Source: Deltaproteobacteria bacterium
GTDB lineage: Bacteria > Desulfobacterota > Binatia > HRBIN30 > CADEER01
Length of the DNA stretch: 64,000 nucleotides
NCBI GenBank assembly: GCA_029262455.1
Contig: JAJCZJ010000088.1
Span: 62,001-126,000, forward strand
Direction of reading: 5' to 3'
Made by a program: the position numbers and the translations under genes. Of this stretch, positions 26,826 to 35,507 are shown in pieces; position 1 is the first letter of the stretch; each line of letters opens with the position of its first letter. The notes under the pieces were generated by a model that was not told the DNA's origin, made no database searches, and saw only the letters and a list, made by a program, of their open reading frames with translations.

Positions 26826-27809
26826 ATGAGGACCGCCATGGTTCACGTCGTACTTGCGACGTGGTGTATCACTACGATCTCACTCAGCGCCGCAATCGCA
26901 ACCGAAACAGGCGGCGGCGGATCGAAGAAGCGCGACTGCCTGGTCACGTTCGACGCGGCCGTCAATCAGCCGACCGGCAAACCCAAGCACGTGCGCTGCA
27001 CAGACGGCGACGCGGCCTGCGATTCCGACGGCATCGTCGACGGCATTTGCTCTTTTGAGCTTTCCGTCTGCGCCAATAGCACGTTCAACCCAGACTGCAC
27101 TCTGAGCGGGCTCGACACACTGACGATCGACAACGCGATCGACAACGGCGACCCCAAGTTCGATCCGGACTTCCAAGCCGTCCAGGCATCGGTGGACTCA
27201 GACATCCAGCCTCCGACCGCGGTCGCCGACATTTGCACAACACCAACGATCATTAAAGTTCCGATCAAAGGCCCGATCGGCAACAACAAGTGCGGCCCGC
27301 GACGCAAGAAGGTGAAGCTCACAGCGCTCTCGGAGCTAATTGGTGGGAAGAAGTTCAAGGACCGTGACAAGATCAAGTTCACATGTGACCCAGACCCTGC
27401 CGGCTGCGACCCTAGCGTGCTCTTTTCTGGCACATTCGACCGCATCCAACGCCAGATATTCAACCAAAGTTGTGCGGTCAGCGGCTGCCACGATTCCGAA
27501 ACGCAGATTGGCAACCTATTGCTCGAAACAGGCGCCTCATACGGAAACCTCGTCAACATCGCTCCGTCCAACCCGTCGGCTTCCGGTGCGGGCTGGTTGC
27601 TGGTCGACGCGCCACTCGCGCCGGGCAATACCGGGGACGCGGCCAACAGTTTTCTGTTCAACAAGATCGTCGACGACTTGCCAAATGCGAGCTACGGCGA
27701 ACGCATGCCGTTCGGCAAATCAAAACTGCACAAGACGCTTCGAGAAGTGATTGAGCTTTGGATCGAAGCGGGCGCCCCCCAGAACGGTTGGGTGTCCGGT
27801 ACAGACTGA
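26826..27809 (+). CDS. exported protein with planctomycete-type cytochrome c-like motif
   Basis: A 327-residue exported protein of unknown function. ATG at 26826 follows GGAGG and yields a signal peptide (MRTAMVHVVLATWCITTISL...). The mature part has several cysteines and then a C-terminal region with IFNQSCAVSGCHDSE. The C-x4-CH motif (C216, C221, H222) and the later PFGKSKLHKTLREVIELWIEAGAP resemble the haem c-like domain seen beside DUF1800/DUF1501 genes and in planctomycetes. It is first in the operon (23 bp to DUF1800). Haem attachment at a CX4CH site is not assured. Confidence 0.8.
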   Translation: MRTAMVHVVLATWCITTISLSAAIATETGGGGSKKRDCLVTFDAAVNQPTGKPKHVRCTDGDAACDSDGIVDGICSFELSVCANSTFNPDCTLSGLDTLTIDNAIDNGDPKFDPDFQAVQASVDSDIQPPTAVADICTTPTIIKVPIKGPIGNNKCGPRRKKVKLTALSELIGGKKFKDRDKIKFTCDPDPAGCDPSVLFSGTFDRIQRQIFNQSCAVSGCHDSETQIGNLLLETGASYGNLVNIAPSNPSASGAGWLLVDAPLAPGNTGDAANSFLFNKIVDDLPNASYGERMPFGKSKLHKTLREVIELWIEAGAPQNGWVSGTD

Positions 27810-27832
27810 AGAGGGAAGAGGAGTTAGTACTC

Positions 27833-29323
27833 ATGGGTGATTTGAACTCACAACTTTCCGAAGCGGAGGCGCGGCATCTGCTGCGACGCACCGGTTTCGG
27901 AGCAGACCAACGCGACGTCGACAAGATCATCAACGCCAACGAAACGCGTGGTGAAGCGGCGACGCGCCTGCTCGACTTCAAAGTGTCGAAGTTTCGTCCT
28001 CGCAACCGAGACATCGACATCGCACACAACAAGTGGATCAAATTCATGATCCGCACGAAGTCCCAGCTTCAGGAAAAACTGGTTCTCTTCTGGCACGATC
28101 ACTTCGCGACCAGCAACGACGTTGTCGGGGATGTGAGCCAGATGGCGGACCAAAACCGTCTCTTCCGGATCAACTGTAAGGGCAACTTTCGCACCATGAT
28201 GGACGAAATCAATCGCGACCCGGCGATGATGGACTTCCTCGACACGGTGAGAAATCGCAAGGAAGAGCCTAACGAGAACTACGGGCGCGAGGTCAAGGAG
28301 CTGTTCTGCCTCGGAGTCTTCGATCTCGACGGCAACCCCAACTACACGCAAGAAGACATCGTGCAGACGGCACGCGCTTTCACCGGTTGGCGGGTCAACA
28401 GCAAGGACCAAGCGTACTTCGACGACGGTCGGCACGACAAAGGCACGGGCCATATGGACGACCCGTTTCCCGAGCGTGGCCCGAAGGTCATCTACGCCGG
28501 CAACGACGCCTTCGGCATGAACGGCTTTGACTACGGCGCCGCCGCCGGCACCGCTTACGAGACAGAGATCGACCACGTGATGGACGCGATCTTTCAGCAC
28601 CAGGACAGCGCCCAGCGCAACACAGTGGCACATTGGATCGCCTACCGCCTCATCACCTTCTTCGCTGACCCCGAGCCCGAAACGAGCTACGTCGAGGCGA
28701 TGGTTTCGGCCTCGAACTTCGACACGACTTTCGAGATCTCAAACCTGCTCTTCGAGATCTTCGTCAGTGACGAGTTTTACGCGCCGCTCACCGATCCGAC
28801 AAAGCTGTCCGTAAAGTGGCCGGTGGACTACGTTGTCACCACCCTTCGCCTGCTGCGCATGAAGCTCAAAAGCCGGTTCCAATTCGTCAACGGCGGCAGC
28901 TTCGACGAGATTCGCGACGAGCTGACCAATATGGGGCAGACGCTCCTCGAGCCGCCGAGCGTTTTCGGATGGGATTGGGAAACCAGTTGGGTGAGCAGCT
29001 CGACGCTTTTGGCTCGCTACGGTTTCGCGCGCGATATCATTGCTGCACGCGGCAGGGGCAAGACGACGTTCCGCCCTGATCGGCTCTTCGATTTCGCCGA
29101 ATCACCCGCAGTCGATCCAGATATCGTCGTCGATGAGGTGACCTCCCTTCTCGGCGTCGATGAAGGGTTCGGCATCGGCAGCGTCGAGCGAACCGCCCTG
29201 GTCGATTACCTGACCGATGGCGGCGGCGGACTGATCGATTTCAGTGATTTCGAAACACGCGATAAAAAACTCCGCGGCGTCGTGGGACTGGTCCTACAGT
29301 CACCGCGCTACATGCTCCACTAA
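27833..29323 (+). CDS. DUF1800 family protein
   Basis: A 496-residue DUF1800 protein. Diagnostic segments are SEAEARHLLRRTGFGA at the N-terminus, KLVLFWHDHFATS, NENYGREVKELFCLGV, and YTQEDIVQTARAFTGW. ATG at 27833 is preceded by GAGGAG about 10 bp upstream. The family has no established biochemical function; it nearly always precedes a DUF1501 gene and the pair is thought to work at the cell envelope. The overlap of its open frame with the previous gene upstream of 27833 is not coding. Confidence 0.92.
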   Translation: MGDLNSQLSEAEARHLLRRTGFGADQRDVDKIINANETRGEAATRLLDFKVSKFRPRNRDIDIAHNKWIKFMIRTKSQLQEKLVLFWHDHFATSNDVVGDVSQMADQNRLFRINCKGNFRTMMDEINRDPAMMDFLDTVRNRKEEPNENYGREVKELFCLGVFDLDGNPNYTQEDIVQTARAFTGWRVNSKDQAYFDDGRHDKGTGHMDDPFPERGPKVIYAGNDAFGMNGFDYGAAAGTAYETEIDHVMDAIFQHQDSAQRNTVAHWIAYRLITFFADPEPETSYVEAMVSASNFDTTFEISNLLFEIFVSDEFYAPLTDPTKLSVKWPVDYVVTTLRLLRMKLKSRFQFVNGGSFDEIRDELTNMGQTLLEPPSVFGWDWETSWVSSSTLLARYGFARDIIAARGRGKTTFRPDRLFDFAESPAVDPDIVVDEVTSLLGVDEGFGIGSVERTALVDYLTDGGGGLIDFSDFETRDKKLRGVVGLVLQSPRYMLH

Positions 29324-29345
29324 GCGGACCAGGAGAACAGTCAAA

Positions 29346-30839
29346 ATGCCGATTACTAGAAGACAATTTCTACGACGCTCGAGTCTCGCAACAGCCGGTG
29401 GATTGATCGGGCCCAGCATCTTCGGCCGATCCATGCTGCAAAATGTCATGGCGGAGACCATTGGTGATCGATACTTCGTGTCCCTCTTTCTCTCCGGGGG
29501 AAACGATGGCCTGAACACCGTCGTGCCCTACAACAACGGCGGCGGAAGCTTGCGGACCGACTACGAGCTCGCTCGCCGGAGCAATTCCGGAGGCATTCAG
29601 CTCGCCGCCGGTCCCGGTAGTGGCGCAGATGAGGGTCTCGACTTTGGCCTGCCGACAGTCAACGCATTCCTCGATCCCAACACCGGCGCCCAGCTCGCTC
29701 TCCATCCCGGCATGTCGGCATTCAAAGACATGTATGATGCGGGCAACCTGATCGTCTTCCAAGGATGCGGATATCCCGAACCGAACCTCTCGCACGACGT
29801 TTCGACGAACATCTGGGAGACAGGCGATCCCATCGGAACGCTCAACACGAGTAAGGGGTGGGCCGGCCGACACCTCGAGGCGGAGTATTCACCGACCGAC
29901 ATTCCAGGGGTCACGATCGACAATAGTGTCGCGGGCGAGTACCGCCAAACCGGAACTAGCGTTCTCGCCATCAATCGGTTAAGCCGCTTCGGTTTCCCGT
30001 TTGACGGCGAGTACGAGGATGACGATGCAGCCAAGCTGGCCGCATTCGACGCGATCTACGGAGAATCAGCAAGCAATGGCTCTGGGTCGGCGCAGTTCAT
30101 CGGGAACAGCGGAATCGCAACAGCCCTCGCGGCGCAAAGCTACCCGCAGCTTCACACCGACTACGAAGCCGAGCGGCCGCTGTTCGACGACATGTACGAC
30201 GACGAGTCGATCGGAGGGCGTACCAGCACGTCGCGCGACCTGCGTGAGGTTGCGAAAATCATCTACGGCAGCGCCCAAGGCGTGCCCGGAGTCAACGCCC
30301 GTTTCTTCCACCTAAATAACGGCGGCTACGACAATCATTCAGACCAAGGAGGTGGCAATCCCGCAGATCGCCACTACCGACTCCACCGTGAGGTGTCGGC
30401 GGCCGTAAAAATCTTCTTCGACGATTTGACGGATATGGCAGCAGGCCAGACCGACGGCAGGCAGAACTTGCCGGATAAGGTCACGATTCTGATCTGGAGT
30501 GAGTTCAGCCGGCGTATCATCCAGAACGACAACGGCACCGACCACGGCACACAAGGCCCGATGTTCCTGATCGGTAACAGCGTCGACGGCGGCAAGGTCA
30601 TCGGTAACCATCCCAACATCAATTCCGCGGTCACCGATCTCTACAACGGCAACACTCCGTACTCACAGGCCGCAGCAGACCCCTACCGGTCGACGGATTT
30701 CCGCGACGTCTATGGGAGCATCCTCAAAAACTGGATGAACGTCCCGCAGGGGACCGTACAGGCAACCCTACCGCTCGACCCCATTCCAGATCCAACGAAC
30801 TACTGGAACGTGTCGGACTTCGATCTGCCGTTGTTCTAA
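29346..30839 (+). CDS. DUF1501 family protein, Tat-exported
   Basis: A 497-residue DUF1501 (sulfatase-fold-like) protein. The N-terminus MPITRRQFLRRSSLATAGG is a twin-arginine signal, implying export of a folded, possibly metal-bound protein. Family hallmarks are VSLFLSGGNDGLNTVVPY, LHPGMSAFKDMYDAGNLIVF, and TILIWSEFSRRIIQNDNGTDHG, with NGGYDNHSDQ between. GGAG lies 9 bp before the ATG. It is the last gene of the three-gene operon and is followed by a strong intrinsic terminator. Enzymatic role unproven; DUF1501 is related to the alkaline phosphatase superfamily. Confidence 0.93.
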   Translation: MPITRRQFLRRSSLATAGGLIGPSIFGRSMLQNVMAETIGDRYFVSLFLSGGNDGLNTVVPYNNGGGSLRTDYELARRSNSGGIQLAAGPGSGADEGLDFGLPTVNAFLDPNTGAQLALHPGMSAFKDMYDAGNLIVFQGCGYPEPNLSHDVSTNIWETGDPIGTLNTSKGWAGRHLEAEYSPTDIPGVTIDNSVAGEYRQTGTSVLAINRLSRFGFPFDGEYEDDDAAKLAAFDAIYGESASNGSGSAQFIGNSGIATALAAQSYPQLHTDYEAERPLFDDMYDDESIGGRTSTSRDLREVAKIIYGSAQGVPGVNARFFHLNNGGYDNHSDQGGGNPADRHYRLHREVSAAVKIFFDDLTDMAAGQTDGRQNLPDKVTILIWSEFSRRIIQNDNGTDHGTQGPMFLIGNSVDGGKVIGNHPNINSAVTDLYNGNTPYSQAAADPYRSTDFRDVYGSILKNWMNVPQGTVQATLPLDPIPDPTNYWNVSDFDLPLF

Positions 30840-30866
30840 GAGCGACGTCAAAAAGTTTCCGACGAA

Positions 30867-30898
30867 GGGGCCCGGCGTTTGCCGGGCCCCTTTTGTTT
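30867..30898 (+). terminator. rho-independent terminator of the DUF1800/DUF1501 operon
   Basis: Perfect 10-bp stem GGGGCCCGGC / GCCGGGCCCC with a GTTT loop, followed by TTTTGTTT, 27 bp after the DUF1501 stop codon. Confidence 0.93.
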
Positions 30899-30941
30899 AG
30901 CCCTTGCCAAGCGCAGTGACGGTATTCAATCGAAGGAATCC

Positions 30942-32672
30942 ATGGTTTCATCGCGGCCGATGCTAGACCAATTCTACTTCGCCGACCCCCGCGTCATTTT
31001 GGTTCCGATCGAGCACTTATCGCCGGACGGCATGTCGACGACGATGGCAACTTTGATCGAGACGCGCCGCCCAGGTGCGACCGAGATCGTCCGGATGCTC
31101 AACGAAGCCTTCCCCCGATATTGGGAACGAACAGCGGATTTGGCCACGAGATCGCGGACCTGGCCGACGCCGCGACGCCGCAACATCGCGATCGTCGATC
31201 ACGCGACCGATATTCCCCCTTTCATACAGCTGCTCAATACGAGTACGTGGACTTTGTTCGACTGTGACTTCGCGCAGGAAACTTCGAGCATCGAATTGCT
31301 CGCGTACCTGCTCGTTCAGGGCGATCGCATGTCGCTCACCGGGGAGGCGACAATGGCAGCGATTCACAACGCCGCCTACTGGTTCGATCGCACCCCAGAA
31401 GAGATCGCAGACTTTCAACGCGGGGCACGCGCGACGACACGACCCGACGCAGACGCCTACGATGCCTTGGCCGATTCGATCCCCTGGTTCCAACAGGTCG
31501 CGCACGAGACACTGCGACCACCGCCCAGCTTTGAGGGCTATCGGGCCATACCACGGACGGGATTACTGGTTCCGATCGAGCTGCAAGAGAAACCCGTGGA
31601 ACTGACAGCGAAATGGACCGACACCGCGAAAGCCAGCGTCGACACGTACTTCAGGCGGTACCGAGGTAGCGACCGCAACCGAGTCACCGAGATCCTCGAG
31701 TGGCTGAGAGTAGACACCGCGGAGGTGGTCGTTACCGGCAGGAAAAACCGCATCCTCTGGGATCCGAATGTTCCGGAGCGCGTCGGCTCCTTGCGCAACG
31801 AACTAAAGAACGCCGGACCGGAGTGCCTCGATTCGATCCTCGCCGACCTACAAACCATCGATGCTCACACCCGCACCTTCCGCGAGCGGGCCATCGCCTT
31901 TGAAGAGCTTCCCTGCGCCGACGACGACCTCGCGCAGGACGGCTACACCTATCTGTACCGCGGACGTCGGATGCTCGCATACAATCTATTCGAACCCCAC
32001 ATCGAAAGATTGCGCGCTCCCGCTCTACCGTACGCAAGGGCGATGCTGGGCGCGCGCGCTTTTCACGAGTGGAGCCACCTCGCAGTCGATGCCGGATGGG
32101 TAACGACGGCGCGGCCAGTCGCTGAGCACATCGAAGCGCTGAACGAAGCTTTCGACCGTGCGATTCAACGATCCCCCGAGGCGGTCCGAGCCGGAACCCG
32201 AAACGATCTCGCTGAGGCCAACGCCAACTACCCCCGACAACGGGCGATCAATTGGGGCGGCGAGACGATCGCATCCGATGGGGAATCCCACGGAGCCGCG
32301 CTACTTCGTATGCTGCTACCACGCTTCGCCGACTACAAAGCGAACCTTCTCGCAACCGAGGTCCAGTCGCCCGAAGAAAGGGAAGCGTACGTGCGCCAGA
32401 ACATACGCACCTTGCGAGCCGAGTACGCCCCGGCGCAGATGTGGCGAATGATCGCCCGCTACCTGTACGAGCTACAGTACCTCCGCTTCAGCGAAGTAGC
32501 CGATCGCCTCGAATACTTTCTCACCTCGACCTGGTTCGATAGCGACTTCGTCGCCACCGAGATCGTCAGTGCATCGACTCTCGCTGAGATCGACGAGGCT
32601 TTCGGCAAGCTCCTGGCATGTTTCACGGTCGATCGGTCCAAGTTCCCCGAATCCCAGTCGGCGTCAGACTAA
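30942..32672 (+). CDS. unrecognised 576-residue protein with HEWSH motif
   Basis: I do not recognise this family. ATG at 30942 follows AAGGAA at a good distance. No signal peptide or clear membrane segment is seen; the protein looks cytoplasmic, alpha-rich and charged. Near residue 375 there is ARAFHEWSHLAVDAGWV, containing H-E-W-S-H, which fits the zinc-binding HExxH pattern. A third ligand could be a downstream Glu or His (AEHIEALNEAF, then DGESHGAALL), but this is speculation. It lies between the DUF1501 terminator and lexA on the same strand, 62 bp before lexA, and could be co-transcribed with it. Confidence 0.75.
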   Translation: MVSSRPMLDQFYFADPRVILVPIEHLSPDGMSTTMATLIETRRPGATEIVRMLNEAFPRYWERTADLATRSRTWPTPRRRNIAIVDHATDIPPFIQLLNTSTWTLFDCDFAQETSSIELLAYLLVQGDRMSLTGEATMAAIHNAAYWFDRTPEEIADFQRGARATTRPDADAYDALADSIPWFQQVAHETLRPPPSFEGYRAIPRTGLLVPIELQEKPVELTAKWTDTAKASVDTYFRRYRGSDRNRVTEILEWLRVDTAEVVVTGRKNRILWDPNVPERVGSLRNELKNAGPECLDSILADLQTIDAHTRTFRERAIAFEELPCADDDLAQDGYTYLYRGRRMLAYNLFEPHIERLRAPALPYARAMLGARAFHEWSHLAVDAGWVTTARPVAEHIEALNEAFDRAIQRSPEAVRAGTRNDLAEANANYPRQRAINWGGETIASDGESHGAALLRMLLPRFADYKANLLATEVQSPEEREAYVRQNIRTLRAEYAPAQMWRMIARYLYELQYLRFSEVADRLEYFLTSTWFDSDFVATEIVSASTLAEIDEAFGKLLACFTVDRSKFPESQSASD

Positions 32673-32734
32673 GTCACCCCGCGAATACAACCTGCTTGCC
32701 TCGCGCCCCCACTTTCGCTATCTTTTCGCTCACG

Positions 32735-33337
32735 ATGACCCTCACAAAGCGGCAAAAAGAGCTCGTCGATTACCTCCGGAGCTACATCGCCGAATTCGGC
32801 TACGCGCCCACACTCGAAGAGATCGGCGCCCATTTCTCGCTCGCGTCCCTCGCAACTGTTCACAAACATCTCTCGAATCTCGAGGGCAAGGGGATGATTC
32901 GGCGAACCTGGAACCACAGCCGCGCCATCGAGCTGGTAGAACCCCGAGCCATGGCCCGGGCCGTCGAGCTACCGCTGCTGGGCAGTGTCGCAGCCGGTGC
33001 TCCGATCGAAGAAATCAATCAGGCCGACACGATCTCGGTCCCGGAAGAGCTGGTTCGGCAGAATGATACCTTCGTCCTGCGGGTTGCAGGAGACTCGATG
33101 ATCGAGGACGGCATCCTCAACGGAGACTACATCGTGGTCGAGCATCGCAGTAGTGCCGACAACGGCGAAACCGTGGTTGCAGTCGTTGACGGGGACACTA
33201 CCGTCAAGAAGTTCTTCCGCGAACCCGGCGGCGAAGTACGCCTCCAACCAGCCAACGAGCGCCTCGAACCCATCATCGTATCGCAGAGCGATCTCCAGCT
33301 GCGCGGCGTAGTCGTCGCCGTAATGCGCAAATACTGA
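32735..33337 (+). CDS. lexA: LexA repressor
   Basis: A 200-residue SOS repressor. The N-terminal winged helix reads LTKRQKELVDYLRSYIAEFG and ATVHKHLSNLEGKGMI. The self-cleavage site is SVAAGAP (Ala87-Gly88), the catalytic Ser is in GDSMIEDG (S121) and Lys in TVKKFF (about K158). It is full length and should be RecA-responsive. ATG at 32735 is used because the conserved first helix begins there; the upstream frame is not LexA-like. I could not identify a convincing LexA box upstream. Confidence 0.97.
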   Translation: MTLTKRQKELVDYLRSYIAEFGYAPTLEEIGAHFSLASLATVHKHLSNLEGKGMIRRTWNHSRAIELVEPRAMARAVELPLLGSVAAGAPIEEINQADTISVPEELVRQNDTFVLRVAGDSMIEDGILNGDYIVVEHRSSADNGETVVAVVDGDTTVKKFFREPGGEVRLQPANERLEPIIVSQSDLQLRGVVVAVMRKY

Positions 33338-33751
33338 CGATCCCGCCACCGCAGCGCTTCGCTGCGAGGTCAGGAGCTGACTCCGCCCACCGTAGTAGAG
33401 CGTCGGGAGCGCCAAGGGCGGACTTCAACTTTGTACACCCAGCTCACTACGCAGAGCACGGCTAGGAGGCGAAGCCGCGTATCTGTCCCCATCAGGCGGC
33501 AGCGAAGTCACGGCTCCTGACAATCGAGCCCAACAATCGTCGCTTTCCTACGCACCCACTACAAGACGCGCGTTCTTATGGCCTTGCCCCGCACGGAGCT
33601 CGATGATACATAAGAGCTCTGGACTGAACATCGATTCAATCTTTCTCATTCTAATACTAGTCGGATTGAGTCTTCACGGAGCACTCCCTCCCCCTTGTGC
33701 TTCGTGAGGCGGCGCGCGGGGGAGAGCAATCTCCCCCGCGCCCCCTTATTG
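33338..33751. other. intergenic region with a 12-bp hairpin
   Basis: About 410 bp between lexA and the convergent P450 operon, without a credible gene. At 33714-33741 there is a perfect inverted repeat GCGCGGGGGAGA / TCTCCCCCGCGC with a GCAA loop, 11 bp beyond the P450 stop codon; no T-run follows on the minus strand. It may still end the P450 transcript or protect its 3' end. Confidence 0.5.
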
Positions 33752-35056
33752 CTACCGCCGCCGGTAGGCGATCCAGCACGGCTGCTGCGCCCTGGCCACC
33801 CCGCCGATCTGTCTGATCCTAGGTGTAGCCGCCGCGAACTCCGGTTTGATGTCGAACGTTTGTAGCAGCGCATCGAGTGTCACTGCGATGGCACTGATCG
33901 AGAACCGCTGGGCCGGGCACGAGTGACGCCCGTGCCCGAACGTGCTCACCAACTCGCGCGCTGCGACGTCGATCGTACTCGCCAAGCGGCGACCCTCGTA
34001 GTGTGCCGGGTCGAATTCCTCCAACCCAGGCGCAGCGCTGGTGTTGTTTACCGCGAGCATCGTCGCCAGAAAGACCCCTGGACTCAGCCGGTAGGTTCCC
34101 CCTTCGATCGACAGATCGAAGGGCCTCATGACCCGTCGTAGCGTCAGCGAGCGCTGCGCCAGGCGGATCGATTCGTGCGCGCAGCGCTCGAGTATCATCG
34201 TGTCTCCGGCTCTGATCGCGGCAACCATGTGCGGGCGCAGCGCGACGTTCACTACCGTCCACCCCAGCGCAGCAAACAAGTTCGATTGCGCACCCATCTG
34301 GATCACCATCAGGTCACGCGCAACCTCGACGCTTCGTTTCTCAGGCTCGATGTCGGAAAACGAATCCGAAATCTGATCGAGATAGTCATCACGTCGCAGC
34401 CCAGTCCGTGCCCGCTCGGCGAGGATCGTCGCAAAAATGCCCTCGATACCCCGCATCGCGCGCAGCTCTCGGCGACGCCCTGTCGCCTTCGTGAAGATCA
34501 CACTCAGCGGTCGGACAAACGACTCGGAGGCGTCGAGCACATCAAAATGGCGAATCAGATCCTCGAGATACTGCGGCGACGCGGCTTCCTCACCGGCCCA
34601 AGCCGATAGACCTAGACGATAGCCGAGCCGTCGGGCCAACGAGAACACTTCGAAGCGTCCCCGGTTACCCAACTCGGTCAGCTCGAGGGTCACCGCGTGC
34701 CGCAGCGTGTCCAAGTAGCTTTCGACGTCGTCACGCCCAAAGAGATCGTGCGGGCGATTGCGGCGCCCAGTCAGCATTTCCAGCGGAACCTTGTGCTTGA
34801 AGACCAGCTCGTACGTAGCCAGCCCAAAGCTCGCATCTTCTTCCGCCGCGTCGTAGAGGGCAGCAACTCCACGCGGCGAGAACACCGCACAGAGTCGATA
34901 TCCAAAGGCATCGACGACGAACGTGTCGCCGAGGCGCGTACGTTGTCGAACAAAGAATCCTACCGGGTCGCGCATCAGGCTAAACCCGGCTCCGACTACC
35001 GGCAAACCCGAAGCATGAGGCGGCATCGGATCGATGCGAGGCGCCCCCTCACTCAT
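33752..35056 (-). CDS. cytochrome P450 with atypical I-helix
   Basis: A 434-residue P450. The haem-ligand loop FGHGRHSCPA (Cys380) and the K-helix ExxR (E295-R298 in HESIR) are intact. The I-helix region is QMGAQSNLFAALGW: the usual acid-alcohol pair for O2 activation, (A/G)Gx(D/E)T, is missing. This is the pattern of P450s that do not do ordinary monooxygenation (for example CYP8/CYP74-like isomerases or dehydratases), so an unusual reaction is possible. It is third in an operon after a penicillin-acylase-like lipoprotein and a small membrane protein and overlaps the latter by 8 bp. Confidence 0.88.
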   Translation of the reverse strand: MSEGAPRIDPMPPHASGLPVVGAGFSLMRDPVGFFVRQRTRLGDTFVVDAFGYRLCAVFSPRGVAALYDAAEEDASFGLATYELVFKHKVPLEMLTGRRNRPHDLFGRDDVESYLDTLRHAVTLELTELGNRGRFEVFSLARRLGYRLGLSAWAGEEAASPQYLEDLIRHFDVLDASESFVRPLSVIFTKATGRRRELRAMRGIEGIFATILAERARTGLRRDDYLDQISDSFSDIEPEKRSVEVARDLMVIQMGAQSNLFAALGWTVVNVALRPHMVAAIRAGDTMILERCAHESIRLAQRSLTLRRVMRPFDLSIEGGTYRLSPGVFLATMLAVNNTSAAPGLEEFDPAHYEGRRLASTIDVAARELVSTFGHGRHSCPAQRFSISAIAVTLDALLQTFDIKPEFAAATPRIRQIGGVARAQQPCWIAYRRR

Positions 35057-35507
35057 GCGACAGCGCGCCCAAGATGTCGATCATACGGAGCATCACAACC
35101 GACGTACTCAGGCCAACCACGGACAACAACACCGCCTGAATGATCAATATCCGAGCGCGCCGCAGAGCCGCATCCCCAGCCAACACAACGGTATCGCGAA
35201 CCACCGACATCCCCGGCGGCGGGAACCGAGCACTGTCGCGCACTCGACTGGCAACCCAGACCAAGTAGGCGGCGAAGCCAAGGATCGGCAGCGGCATGGT
35301 AAACACCAGGACCCACATGAGCCGACGTACGGACTCGACCGCAGCGTCGACATCTACCTCCGCCAGTCGCTGCGCGTCTTCGCTCCAACTCTGAACAAAC
35401 GTGATCCCAATCATTCCAAATGCACCGACCAAGACCACGAGCATGAGGGCTCGACGACGAGCGATGGGATCAGCTGCTTGAATCTCTTGCTCAGCCACGG
35501 TGATCAA
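35049..35507 (-). CDS. small three-helix membrane protein
   Basis: A 152-residue protein with three predicted transmembrane helices: LMLVVLVGAFGMIGITFV, LMWVLVFTMPLPILGFAAYL and ILIIQAVLLSVVGLSTSVV. I do not recognise the family. Its ATG overlaps the stop of the upstream acylase gene (4 bp) and its end overlaps the P450 start (8 bp), so it is translated as the middle gene of a tightly packed operon. A role as membrane partner of the acylase or P450 is inference. Confidence 0.8.
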   Translation of the reverse strand: MITVAEQEIQAADPIARRRALMLVVLVGAFGMIGITFVQSWSEDAQRLAEVDVDAAVESVRRLMWVLVFTMPLPILGFAAYLVWVASRVRDSARFPPPGMSVVRDTVVLAGDAALRRARILIIQAVLLSVVGLSTSVVMLRMIDILGALSHE

